DNA of 40,629 nt from Scytonematopsis contorta HA4267-MV1 (lineage in GTDB: Bacteria > Cyanobacteriota > Cyanobacteriia > Cyanobacteriales > Nostocaceae). Every line of letters starts with the position of its first letter. The first letter of the stretch is position 1. The position numbers were made by a program, and so were the translations under genes. The DNA is taken from the NCBI GenBank assembly GCA_019359035.1, contig JAHHIC010000106.1, positions 1 through 40,629 on the forward strand, written 5' to 3'. Under the pieces are notes generated by a model, which saw only the letters and a list, made by a program, of their open reading frames with translations, had not been told where the DNA came from and made no database searches. Positions 1-7,158 of this stretch are shown piece after piece.

Positions 1-1
1 G

Positions 2-82
2 ATTGACGGCGTTAAAGCTAGAGGAGAAAAAGCTAACTACAGTACGCAACGTGTCAAATTTGACTCTAACCGTTCAGGTTAA
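2..82 (+). CDS. C-terminal end of an unidentified protein (partial)
   Basis: An open frame enters from the left edge and ends at TAA (80-82), giving 26 residues that finish VKFDSNRSG. The tail is polar and basic and would suit a soluble protein, but it is too short to recognise. It could also be a chance open frame, because nothing upstream is visible. Confidence 0.3.
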   Translation: MDGVKARGEKANYSTQRVKFDSNRSG

Positions 83-121
83 CTTTTCGTTACATAGTTA
101 TAAATTTTCCCGCCCACCTAC

Positions 122-247
122 TTAGAAGAAATAGGACATTCCACCAAGTCCAACCAATACACCACCTAATATATAAAAAAATAGTGTTGAGCCTATAGAA
201 GTAGGTGCGAGCTTATTTTTCCACCCTGAAAAACCGGGACTAACCAT
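122..247 (-). CDS. Possible 41-residue single-pass membrane protein
   Basis: A minus-strand frame starts with ATG at 247 and ends with TAA at 122. It encodes 41 residues: a polar, basic N-terminus (MVSPGFSGWKNKLAP) and then one hydrophobic segment (about residues 21-37, with FFYILGGVLVGLGG) ending in SYFF. This is the pattern of the tiny single-helix subunits of photosynthetic or NDH-1 complexes, but I cannot match it to a named one. No clear Shine-Dalgarno sequence precedes the ATG. A competing frame overlaps it but looks less protein-like. It follows the HEPN gene on the same strand by about 240 bases, across an antitoxin-like remnant. The call rests on composition alone. Confidence 0.38.
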   Translation of the reverse strand: MVSPGFSGWKNKLAPTSIGSTLFFYILGGVLVGLGGMSYFF

Positions 248-349
248 ACAGCACAAAATGGACAAGTTGATTTATAACATAGTCTGCCCATTATTTTGGC
301 TAATATCCCAATTTTGTAAAAATAATTTGTAGCGGGACGCATAAGCGAC

Positions 350-445
350 CTAAATCTCAATTTCTTTATCTGGGAAAGTAGCTTTCAATGAATTAATAAA
401 GTGCTGGTCTAGTTCACTAACGTTTAAACAATAAACTATTCGCAT
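350..445 (-). pseudogene. Short antitoxin-like remnant
   Basis: ATG at 445 to TAG at 350 gives 31 residues, including VSELDQHFINSLKATFPD and then KEIEI. This resembles the first 30 residues of small cyanobacterial type II antitoxins, which begin with a strand and an 'ELD..FI..LK..FPdKeIEI' stretch. Here the frame stops where the rest of the antitoxin should follow, and no toxin gene is next to it, so it is read as a decayed remnant. The family resemblance is from memory, and the peptide is short enough to be a coincidence. Confidence 0.33.
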
Positions 446-488
446 ACCTCTATTATATTTTTGCCTATATAAACCTTATACTACAATA

Positions 489-1193
489 CTACTTTTTGTA
501 TTTTTTATTATCAATATAATTTTCAATATTTTGTAGCAGATGAGTTAAATACGTGACGATTTTTTCTTTTTGGTCAATCAAGTCACTCCAAGATATCTTA
601 TTTGATGCATCACAAAAAGATACATTTCCGTGAGCTAAATCGCATCTGATTTTGACTACAGAATCAAGGATATTATTTATTTCTTTTTCTGGGACTCCCA
701 ACTTTCCATAAAAGCCATACATATCTATGAGTTCCTTAATAGTCTTAGCATCTAAATTTCCTGATATTGGAATATTTGTTGGTTCTAGTATAACTACATC
801 ATTATCTAAAATTAGCCTCAGTGCATCTTGAAGATTATCTGCTACAGTTTCCTTTTTAACGTAAGAGTCTCTAAAACTTTTACTCAAATCATTTAAGACC
901 CATAACCTTTGTATGTTCGGACTTAAATCTTTGTAACTTAGCTTTTCTATAGAAATAGCATCATGAATGGCAGTTATTCCATTTCTAGTAGAAGACTCTA
1001 CCAAGTTATATAGTAAAAGATAGCAATGGGATTTGAGAATTTTTTGAAGGTCACTATCAACTGTATATTCACCAGATGGAAAAGTGATTGAATTTGTGGA
1101 AAAAGCTCCAAGCTGTTCAATTTCGTTGACTAAACTAAAATACTTATTAATCTCGGCTACTCTCCGATGAAAATCTCTTATAAACTCTTTCAT
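489..1193 (-). CDS. HEPN-fold predicted RNase, MAE_28990/MAE_18760-like
   Basis: This 234-residue protein resembles the MAE_28990/MAE_18760-like HEPN family, first named from Microcystis genes. The N-terminus (MKEFIRDFHRRVAEINKYF) and a helical middle fit that family. Near the C-terminus is the HEPN active-site signature R-x4-H as R183-CDLA-H188, which in related proteins cleaves RNA. The ATG overlaps the stop codon of the upstream DUF262 gene by one base (TGATG), so the two are almost certainly translated together. HEPN proteins usually act as toxins in toxin-antitoxin or phage-defence systems; pairing with DUF262 suggests the same here. The family assignment is by recall, the catalytic motif is seen directly, and the cellular role is inferred. 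Confidence 0.8.
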   Translation of the reverse strand: MKEFIRDFHRRVAEINKYFSLVNEIEQLGAFSTNSITFPSGEYTVDSDLQKILKSHCYLLLYNLVESSTRNGITAIHDAISIEKLSYKDLSPNIQRLWVLNDLSKSFRDSYVKKETVADNLQDALRLILDNDVVILEPTNIPISGNLDAKTIKELIDMYGFYGKLGVPEKEINNILDSVVKIRCDLAHGNVSFCDASNKISWSDLIDQKEKIVTYLTHLLQNIENYIDNKKYKK

Positions 1194-2302
1194 CAGATTT
1201 TACCAAGAAGCTTATCCTTTACATAGTCAATTCTTTTCCGTATATTATCAGGTTTATGGGTTTGATAGCGACTGATGGGAATAATAAATGAATTTATCTG
1301 ATTACTTTTATCTAAAGTTTTCCATAAACCCTTAACAACTAAATTATGGTTTTGCTGAAGAGCAAGATGGGAACCGACAGAAATAGCTTCAAAATAAGAA
1401 CGTGAAGTAGCATCAGACTCATAATACTTTTTAAAAGCACTAGGAAAAGTCTTTTTAACAAAATCCAACATTTTATTAAAATCATTTAATTTATGATTTT
1501 TTTCCTCTTCCTGGAAATTTTTATTTTTCCAAATAATATATTCATCCAGAAATCTGGCTACACCTGTTCGCTCAAGGTCAGCAGAAGCAGAGCCATCAAG
1601 AAAGCAAAATTCTGGATAAGTTTCCGAAAAAGCAAAAAATCTGAGAACAAGTTCAGCCTCTTCATACCTATTTTGGAAGTATTTAGAAACAGGACACAGT
1701 TCAATAAATAATTCATTTTTAGTGCATTCAAATACGAAGTCAATAAAGTCACCTCGATACACACCTTTCCTAGTCTCCATAGGAGTTAAATCAAGGCTAC
1801 TAGTATTTATCCGGTCAAATACATCATTTCTAACTCTTTCATCAACCTTCTCTGAAAGAACTATCATCCTTATAGGAGTATTCTTAAACTTTCTCTGACG
1901 TGATAAAGCGAGGTCATTAAAACAAAAACCATTTAGATAATCTAAAGTTCTCAAATTACTTAACTGCAGTTTATTCGTCATAAAAGCAGCTAAAGTTCTA
2001 ATTCTCTGAGAACCATCAACTATTTCTAATCTTCCAGTTTCTTCAATTTCAGCAACAAAAATAAGAGGGATAGGTAGACCAAGAATAATTGACTCAATTA
2101 ATCTTGATTGACGGGTTGTATCCCATACAAACTCTCTCTGATACTCAGGTACATAAATCTCACTTAGGTCATCATCATCTTTTTCCAAATATTTACTGAC
2201 AACAATTTCTATTGTAAATTCCCTAGTATCATAGTCAATTTCTTGTCTCTTATTATTAATTTGCTCCTCCGCCATACCAATTCGGTCTTGCTGAACAACC
2301 AT
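1193..2302 (-). CDS. DUF262 (GmrSD N-terminal-like) protein
   Basis: A 369-residue DUF262 protein. Visible hallmarks are VPEYQREFVWD (51-61), an RLIESIILGLPIP stretch (68-80) and the DGSQR loop (96-100) of the ParB/sulfiredoxin-like fold. DUF262 is the N-terminal domain of the type IV restriction enzyme GmrSD, where it uses nucleotide hydrolysis; the C-terminal HNH nuclease domain (DUF1524) is absent here. The partner nuclease activity may instead be supplied by the coupled HEPN gene downstream. The ATG at 2302 is preceded by GCGGAG at suitable spacing; a later ATG at codon 10 lacks this, so the first start is preferred. The gene is AT-rich compared with the ndh genes beside it, consistent with an acquired module. 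Defence function is inferred. Confidence 0.85.
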   Translation of the reverse strand: MVVQQDRIGMAEEQINNKRQEIDYDTREFTIEIVVSKYLEKDDDDLSEIYVPEYQREFVWDTTRQSRLIESIILGLPIPLIFVAEIEETGRLEIVDGSQRIRTLAAFMTNKLQLSNLRTLDYLNGFCFNDLALSRQRKFKNTPIRMIVLSEKVDERVRNDVFDRINTSSLDLTPMETRKGVYRGDFIDFVFECTKNELFIELCPVSKYFQNRYEEAELVLRFFAFSETYPEFCFLDGSASADLERTGVARFLDEYIIWKNKNFQEEEKNHKLNDFNKMLDFVKKTFPSAFKKYYESDATSRSYFEAISVGSHLALQQNHNLVVKGLWKTLDKSNQINSFIIPISRYQTHKPDNIRKRIDYVKDKLLGKI

Positions 2303-2415
2303 TGATATAAACTCCGCTTATATATAACTTTCTCTAAATAACTTATAGTACTTAACAGAAGGATTTACCCACCCTTACCTTAGTTATAACATTCAGCTTC
2401 CTAGAAAAAATAGTA

Positions 2416-2456
2416 GCCCCCTCCCCGCAAGCGGGGAGGGGGTTGGGGGTGGGGTT
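2416..2456. repeat. GC-rich interspersed repeat (hairpin plus TTGGGGGTGGGG tail)
   Basis: CCCCCTCCCCGC-AA-GCGGGGAGGGGG forms a near-perfect hairpin followed by TTGGGGGTGGGGTT. Copies recur at about 10140-10260, 10350-10400, 28816-28856 and 40346-40390, always between genes. Here it lies between the divergent ends of the accessory block and ndhJ, just downstream of ndhJ. Confidence 0.85.
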
Positions 2457-2477
2457 CTTTGGAGTTCTTTGGGAGTT

Positions 2478-2981
2478 CTAAAAAGCGTCTTGCAACTCGT
2501 AAAAATCAGGTGAAACATAATCCTTACGCAAAGGAAAACCCACCCAATCTTCCGGCATTAAAATCCGCTTCAAGTTAGGATGTCCTTCATAGACAATCCC
2601 ATACATATCGTAGGACTCACGCTCTTGCCAATCAGCCGCTCTCCAAATCCAATATACAGAAGGTAAAGTTGGGTTTTCCCGTGGTAAGAAAACCTTCACC
2701 CGTACTTCCTCTGGCTTATCAGCATTATCACTCACCTTCACCAAGTGATACATACTAACCAGTTCTTGTCCGGGGCCCAAATCAATACCGCACTGACACT
2801 GTAAGTAATTAAACCCATAAGCATACAAAGCAGTAGCAATGGGAAGTAGAAAATCGCGGTCAACTTTTATAATTTCCACACCTTGATGGTCAGCTTCTAA
2901 AGCTTCGTGGACAAAACCATTTTCGGTTAACCAAGCGGAGGTTTTACCCCCCTGAACTATTTGAGTTTGTTCTTCAGCCAC
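2478..2981 (-). CDS. ndhJ: NDH-1 subunit J
   Basis: NAD(P)H-quinone oxidoreductase subunit J (167 residues), the NuoC/30-kDa-type subunit of the peripheral arm of the thylakoid NDH-1 complex, which works in respiration, cyclic electron flow and CO2 uptake. The family signature is clear: [13 protein letters not shown], then [14 protein letters not shown] and [14 protein letters not shown] at the C-terminus. The start is GTG at 2981, overlapping the end of ndhK by 8 bases, which indicates translational coupling. It is the last gene of the ndhC-ndhK-ndhJ operon, the standard cyanobacterial and chloroplast order. Downstream is only a GC-rich repeat. Nothing unusual is seen in the protein. Confidence 0.97.
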   Translation of the reverse strand: MAEEQTQIVQGGKTSAWLTENGFVHEALEADHQGVEIIKVDRDFLLPIATALYAYGFNYLQCQCGIDLGPGQELVSMYHLVKVSDNADKPEEVRVKVFLPRENPTLPSVYWIWRAADWQERESYDMYGIVYEGHPNLKRILMPEDWVGFPLRKDYVSPDFYELQDAF

Positions 2982-3714
2982 GGTCTACCTCTTCTTTCTT
3001 TGCTGTTAACAGTGCGGGAGGAATGGGTAAACCCATTGCTTCCATTAATTGTTGAGGTGGAACAGCGCGAGTCTCAGACTGCATGTACTTACCAGTGAGA
3101 ATCTCAGGTACGGGCTTCAAGTTATGAGTCGTGCTGTAGTAGCGGTGTGTTTGCTTGATTGCACCACGCTCTTGCATCGAATCGTTAGAGATTTTCTTCC
3201 GCAACTTAATAATAGCGTCGATAATTGCTTCCGGACGGGGAGGACAACCAGGTAGGTAAACATCTACAGGTATCAATTTATCAACACCACGTACAGCCGA
3301 GGGGGAGTCAACACTGAACATCCCACCAGTAATAGTACAAGCACCCATAGCAATTACATACTTGGGTTCAGGCATTTGTTCATAAAGACGCACTAACTGG
3401 GGTGCCATCTTCATGGTGATAGTACCTGCGGTAATAATTAAATCCGCTTGACGAGGGCTGGAACGGGGAATTAATCCAAAGCGGTCGAAGTCAAAACGTG
3501 AACCAATCAAGGCTGCAAATTCAATAAAGCAGCACGCAGTACCAAACAGCAGAGGCCAAAGGCTGGAAAGTCTAGCCCAATTGTAAAGGTCATCAACGGT
3601 AGTCAAGATGACATTTTCCGAAAGTTCTTGAGTAACTGTGGGACGACCAACGGGGTTGAGGATGCGCTCTGTTTGCTGCTGCTGAATGTTTTTTGTGTCA
3701 GAATTTAAGACCAT
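2974..3714 (-). CDS. ndhK: NDH-1 subunit K, Fe-S cluster N2 protein
   Basis: NAD(P)H-quinone oxidoreductase subunit K (246 residues), homologue of NuoB/PSST, which carries the terminal [4Fe-4S] cluster N2 that reduces plastoquinone. The four cluster cysteines are present: the adjacent pair C61-C62 in [11 protein letters not shown]126 in [10 protein letters not shown] and C157 in PGCPPRPE. The N-terminal 40 residues and the C-terminal tail after about 180 are variable extensions, as in other cyanobacteria. It starts with ATG, overlaps the ndhC end by 10 bases and the ndhJ start by 8 bases, so the three genes form one compact operon. It acts on the cytoplasmic side of the thylakoid membrane. 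Confidence 0.98.
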   Translation of the reverse strand: MVLNSDTKNIQQQQTERILNPVGRPTVTQELSENVILTTVDDLYNWARLSSLWPLLFGTACCFIEFAALIGSRFDFDRFGLIPRSSPRQADLIITAGTITMKMAPQLVRLYEQMPEPKYVIAMGACTITGGMFSVDSPSAVRGVDKLIPVDVYLPGCPPRPEAIIDAIIKLRKKISNDSMQERGAIKQTHRYYSTTHNLKPVPEILTGKYMQSETRAVPPQQLMEAMGLPIPPALLTAKKEEVDRG

Positions 3715-4067
3715 TCCAAAGCTCCTTTACGCCATGCATAAACTAGCGCAATTACAAGAATTGCAATAAAAATTAAAGCTTCAATAAATGCCAATAACCC
3801 TAAGGTATTGAATGCAACAGCCCAAGGATACAGGAATACAGTTTCCACGTCGAACACAACGAAGACCAGCGCAAACATGTAGTAGCGAATGTTGAACTGA
3901 ATCCAAGCTCCACCGGTAGGTTCCATACCACATTCATAAGTGGTACGACGTTCCGCACCGCGACTAGAGGGACGCAGAAGCTTTGAAGCTGCGAGAGCTA
4001 AGGCTGGAACTAGGCTGCAAACGATTAAAAAGCCTAGAAGGTACTCGTAACCGCTGAGAACAAACAC
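3705..4067 (-). CDS. ndhC: NDH-1 subunit 3 (NuoA type)
   Basis: NAD(P)H-quinone oxidoreductase chain 3 (120 residues), a NuoA-type membrane subunit with three predicted helices (about 5-28, 62-82 and 90-112). The conserved loop [20 protein letters not shown], with the cysteine that sits near the quinone site, is intact, as is the [11 protein letters not shown] segment. The start codon is GTG at 4067, giving [10 protein letters not shown], which matches the usual start of cyanobacterial NdhC. It is the first gene of ndhC-ndhK-ndhJ and is transcribed away from rubA; the 195 bases between them should hold both promoters. Confidence 0.98.
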   Translation of the reverse strand: MFVLSGYEYLLGFLIVCSLVPALALAASKLLRPSSRGAERRTTYECGMEPTGGAWIQFNIRYYMFALVFVVFDVETVFLYPWAVAFNTLGLLAFIEALIFIAILVIALVYAWRKGALEWS

Positions 4068-4262
4068 AATAAATATCTACCTTTAAGAGTGTAATTACTT
4101 TGTTACCTTCTTTTACATTATAGCGATTAGGCTTTTCTGGATATTACGCCACAGAGCGTTATATCTCATTTGATTCGTTTTTGCAATCGATAGAAAAATC
4201 TGACAGTTGTGTCATAATTTTTAACGTATATTTAAGGATTGCTCCTCATCAGTTTTACGGTT

Positions 4263-4646
4263 ATGAGCGAACAAGTCGAAAAAGCTGAACAAGCTGCACA
4301 AGCTGAGCAAACAGAACAAGTAGCCGTCCAACCACCTGAATTAGACGGCTATGAATGCCTTGCTTGCGGATATGTTTACGACCCTGATAAGGGAGATGAA
4401 AGTCGTCAAGTAGCTCCGGGAACTGCATTTCCGGAATTAAGCATAACTTGGAGATGTCCCGTCTGTGGAGCCAAAAAGGCTGCTTTCAAAAACATTGGGT
4501 CAGTGAAAAAAGTATCGGGTTTCCGAGAAAATTTGGGCTATGGCTTTGGTGTAAACACCATGACTCCATCCCAAAAAAATCTCCTGATTTTCGGTGCTAT
4601 GGGAATTGCCGTTTTATTTTTTCTCAGCCTCTACGGTTTAAAATAA
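4263..4646 (+). CDS. rubA: Membrane-anchored rubredoxin (RubA)
   Basis: Rubredoxin of the cyanobacterial and plastid RubA type, 127 residues. The iron is bound by two knuckles, C32-LA-C35 (ECLACGYVYDP) and C65-PV-C68 (WRCPVCGAKK). A C-terminal hydrophobic helix (about 107-123) anchors it in the thylakoid membrane. RubA is known from Synechococcus and green algae to be needed for photosystem assembly. The ATG at 4263 (MSEQVEKAEQ) is chosen; a TTG at 4239 in the same frame would add eight unlikely residues. The N-terminal 25 residues are a glutamine- and glutamate-rich, low-complexity linker. The order rubA-ycf48-psbEFLJ is conserved across cyanobacteria. Confidence 0.96.
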   Translation: MSEQVEKAEQAAQAEQTEQVAVQPPELDGYECLACGYVYDPDKGDESRQVAPGTAFPELSITWRCPVCGAKKAAFKNIGSVKKVSGFRENLGYGFGVNTMTPSQKNLLIFGAMGIAVLFFLSLYGLK

Positions 4647-4708
4647 CAACACAGCATATTCTTTCTTAATTGTCAAGTTCGATGATTAAACAAAATTAAC
4701 GAGTACAA

Positions 4709-5764
4709 ATGTCTGCAATTACGAAAAGTTGGCAAAAGCTATTTGCCCTAGTCCTTGTCGGTCTTTTATGTATAGGGTGTAGCCGTGTTTCTGCTACAAC
4801 TTACAACCCTTGGAAAGTGGTCAGTGTCCCCACCGAGGAAAATCTACTAGATATTTCTTTGGTTGGTAACTCTGGGCATGGTTTCTTGGTCGGCAGTAAC
4901 TCTACCCTGATGGAAACCAAAGATGGAGGAGAATCTTGGCAGCCTATAGCATTAGAACTAGGCGACGAGCAACAGTATCGTTTTAACTCAGTATCATTCT
5001 CTGGCTCTGAAGGTTGGGTTGCGGGAGAACCTTCTTTAATACTGCATACCACTGATGAAGGTCGTTCTTGGTCACGTATACCATTGTCGGAAAAGTTACC
5101 AGGAAATCCTTTAAGTGTTGTCGCTTTGGGTCCTAATAAGGCAGAAATGGCAACCAACGTCGGTGCTATTTATCAAACAGCCGATGGTGGTAAAAACTGG
5201 AAAGCGCAAGTAGAACAATCGGTGGGTGTGGTTCGTAACCTAAAACGTTCGGACGATGGTAAATACGTTGCAGTTTCCGCTAAAGGAAATTTTTACTCCA
5301 CTTGGGAACCTGGTTTAACTTCGTGGGTCGGACATAACCGTAACAGTTCCCGTCGTTTAGAAAATATGGGCTTTGCCGACAACGGACGTTTGTGGATGCT
5401 AGCACGAGGTGGTCAAATCCAATTTAGCGACCCAGAAAAACCAGATGAATGGTTAGAAGCTCAAAACCCAGAGCGCTCAGCTAGTTGGGGTTTACTAGAT
5501 TTAGCCTATCGCACCCCAGAAGAAATTTGGATTGGTGGGGGTGGGGGTAGTATGCTGCTTTCTACCGACGGTGGTAACACTTGGCAACGCGATACTTTGC
5601 TTGAAAAAGTGCCTGCGAATTTCTACAAGGTAGTATTTTTCTCACCAGATGAAGGTTTTGTGGTTGGAGACCACGGTGTTTTGCTGAAATATCAACAAGT
5701 TGCAGCAACTCCCGAAGCGGAAACCCCTAAGTCCGAAACATCTGAGAAATTACCAACAAGTTAA
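4709..5764 (+). CDS. ycf48: Photosystem II assembly factor Ycf48 (HCF136)
   Basis: Ycf48/HCF136 (351 residues) is a lumenal seven-bladed propeller protein that binds new D1 precursor and guides assembly of the PSII reaction centre. The N-terminus is a lipoprotein signal peptide with lipobox LCIGC (Cys24). The propeller repeats show as recurring 'T.DGG.SW' motifs (KDGGESWQP, TDEGRSWSR, ADGGKNWKA, TDGGNTWQR), and the arginine-rich patch NSSRRLENMGF that contacts PSII partners is present. The last 20 residues are a proline/glutamate-rich tail. It lies 62 bases after rubA and about 210 bases before psbE, in the standard cluster, so all may be co-regulated. Confidence 0.97.
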   Translation: MSAITKSWQKLFALVLVGLLCIGCSRVSATTYNPWKVVSVPTEENLLDISLVGNSGHGFLVGSNSTLMETKDGGESWQPIALELGDEQQYRFNSVSFSGSEGWVAGEPSLILHTTDEGRSWSRIPLSEKLPGNPLSVVALGPNKAEMATNVGAIYQTADGGKNWKAQVEQSVGVVRNLKRSDDGKYVAVSAKGNFYSTWEPGLTSWVGHNRNSSRRLENMGFADNGRLWMLARGGQIQFSDPEKPDEWLEAQNPERSASWGLLDLAYRTPEEIWIGGGGGSMLLSTDGGNTWQRDTLLEKVPANFYKVVFFSPDEGFVVGDHGVLLKYQQVAATPEAETPKSETSEKLPTS

Positions 5765-5976
5765 GTATCGCTGCTTATTTCTGAGAAAAAAGTTGCAACT
5801 TGTAACTCTTTCTTAACTTTGTAGGATAATAAACTCATAAAGCTTTAGGTTGAATAATTTGGATGTCACTTTTGATTTCAGTCTTGTTCAGTACAAACTG
5901 GTAGCAAATATGACTTTCGATAGTTAATTACCTAACGCTCTTAATTAACTGTTGTGTTCGTGAAGGTAGGGAATCA

Positions 5977-6225
5977 ATGTCAGGAAGCACTGGAGAACGT
6001 CCGTTTTCGGACATTATTACCAGCATCCGTTACTGGGTAATCCACAGCATCACCATTCCTGCGTTATTTATTGCAGGTTGGTTATTTGTTAGTACCGGTT
6101 TGGCGTACGACGTATTTGGCACACCTCGCCCTAATCAGTATTTCACTGAGACACGGCAGGAATTGCCCATTGTCAATAATCGTTTTGAATCGAAAAAACA
6201 AGTTGAACAATTTATCGGAAAGTAG
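5977..6225 (+). CDS. psbE: Cytochrome b559 alpha subunit
   Basis: PsbE, 82 residues, the alpha subunit of cytochrome b559 in the PSII reaction centre. The heme-ligand histidine is H23 in [14 protein letters not shown], followed by one transmembrane helix (about 20-40) and the lumenal domain that includes [11 protein letters not shown]. The ATG at 5977 follows GGTAGGGAATCA, a plausible ribosome site. It is the first gene of psbE-psbF-psbL-psbJ, with a 9-base gap to psbF. The 212 bases before it should contain the operon promoter, although a confident -35/-10 pair was not picked. Confidence 0.98.
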   Translation: MSGSTGERPFSDIITSIRYWVIHSITIPALFIAGWLFVSTGLAYDVFGTPRPNQYFTETRQELPIVNNRFESKKQVEQFIGK

Positions 6226-6234
6226 TTTGACATC

Positions 6235-6372
6235 ATGACCAGCGGTAATAATATCAACCAACCAATTCAATACCCAATTTTTACCGTCAGATGGTTGGCG
6301 GTTCACACATTAGGCGTACCAACATTATTCTTTTTGGGCGCTATCGCGGCTATGCAGTTTACTCAACGTTAG
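6235..6372 (+). CDS. psbF: Cytochrome b559 beta subunit
   Basis: PsbF, 45 residues, pairs with PsbE to hold the b559 heme. Translation gives [14 protein letters not shown], then [15 protein letters not shown] with the heme-ligand histidine H24, one membrane helix, and the standard ending AAMQFTQR. The length is normal for the family. It starts 9 bases after psbE and ends 9 bases before psbL, so it is part of the four-gene operon. Confidence 0.98.
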   Translation: MTSGNNINQPIQYPIFTVRWLAVHTLGVPTLFFLGAIAAMQFTQR

Positions 6373-6381
6373 GAGACAAAA

Positions 6382-6501
6382 ATGGAAAGATTGCCTAACC
6401 CCAATAGGCAGCCGGTGGAATTAAACCGGACTTCCTTATTTCTTGGGCTACTGCTAATTTTCGTTCTAGGGATTCTGTTTTCCAGTTACTTCTTTAACTA
6501 A
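6382..6501 (+). CDS. psbL: Photosystem II protein L
   Basis: PsbL, 39 residues, a single-helix PSII subunit at the monomer interface that protects electron flow on the acceptor side. Translation begins [19 protein letters not shown] and ends ILFSSYFFN, the conserved family ends. A strong ribosome site, AGGAG, lies at 6372-6376 directly after the psbF stop codon. It is the third gene of psbEFLJ. Confidence 0.98.
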   Translation: MERLPNPNRQPVELNRTSLFLGLLLIFVLGILFSSYFFN

Positions 6502-6567
6502 CTAGGAAAATTAATATTAGTCCTTTTTCTTTAATTTACGTTAATTTGCTCAAGGGAGGAGAAATAC

Positions 6568-6687
6568 GTGTCTGGAAGTGGAAGAATTCCCCTGTGGGTA
6601 GTTGCTACTGTTGCAGGGCTAGGTGTAATTACTGTTGTAGGCATTTTCTTTTACGGAGCCTATGCAGGAGTTGGTTCCTCCATGTAA
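6568..6687 (+). CDS. psbJ: Photosystem II protein J
   Basis: PsbJ, 39 residues, a single-helix subunit near cytochrome b559 that affects plastoquinone exchange. Translation reads [17 protein letters not shown] and ends [13 protein letters not shown], matching the family. The start is GTG at 6568, supported by the very strong site GGGAGGAG 9-16 bases upstream; no ATG is available nearby. It is the last gene of psbEFLJ and is followed by a hairpin terminator. Confidence 0.97.
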   Translation: MSGSGRIPLWVVATVAGLGVITVVGIFFYGAYAGVGSSM

Positions 6688-6747
6688 ATGATGGTGAACC
6701 ATTACGAAACTAAGATTTTTTAGCATCAGTTAAAAAATTCATATCAA

Positions 6748-6795
6748 AAAACCGCCTATGTGATAGTCTTAACTACCCAATAGGCGGTTTTGCTT
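6748..6795 (+). terminator. Hairpin terminator between psbJ and psaI
   Basis: The inverted repeat AAAACCGCCTAT (6748-6759) and ATAGGCGGTTTT (6780-6791) gives a 12-bp stem with a 20-base loop, followed by TGCTTTG. The A-run on the left arm and T-run on the right make it usable in both directions, so it can end both the psbEFLJ and the psaI transcripts, which converge here. Confidence 0.8.
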
Positions 6796-6821
6796 TGTCG
6801 GTAAATTAACAAGAAAGTAAA

Positions 6822-6932
6822 TTAACCGATGCTATCGCTTTCGATGTATAGCAGCATAAATGCCATAACAACTGCTGGGAAAACCAAACCAGTCAAAGGA
6901 ACGAGAATAGAAGGTAGGAAAGATGCTGACAT
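6822..6932 (-). CDS. psaI: Photosystem I subunit VIII
   Basis: PsaI, 36 residues, a single-helix PSI subunit at the trimer interface. Translation gives [20 protein letters not shown] and ends [11 protein letters not shown]. The [21 protein letters not shown] core is the family signature. ATG at 6932, TAA at 6822. The gene is on the minus strand, convergent with psbJ, with a shared bidirectional terminator. It is too short for routine gene finders but is clear from sequence. Confidence 0.96.
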   Translation of the reverse strand: MSASFLPSILVPLTGLVFPAVVMAFMLLYIESDSIG

Positions 6933-7056
6933 AATAAATATTCCTGTCATGTGAAACTACAATCCAAAACGAGCTTACTGCAAATCTTCCCCTCAATGTT
7001 TAAATTCTAAAGATTTTTAACAGTTTTACAGCAAATTTCAAGTTAGTAAAATACAA

Positions 7057-7086
7057 GCGGGCGAGCAAGGATGCCCACCCCACAAG
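7057..7086 (-). repeat. GGGTGGGCATCCTTGCCCGCC element, copy 1
   Basis: GCGGGCGAGCAAGGATGCCCACCCCACAAG (minus orientation). Other copies, nearly identical, are at 13370-13396 (+), 28751-28777 (-) and 32492-32518 (+). All lie between genes. The core GGGCA-TCCT-TGCCC is a short inverted repeat. Confidence 0.75.
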
Positions 7087-7158
7087 AGTTTGACATTAAA
7101 CCTATGTACCCAATTTACCTGCGAACTGCTATATGTAGAGACCGTACATGTACAGTTT

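Noticed and set aside
200-342. Frame with CPFC on the minus strand, competing with the 41-residue ORF
   Set aside because: The CPFC looks redox-like, but the rest has no thioredoxin or glutaredoxin pattern and the frame is irregular.
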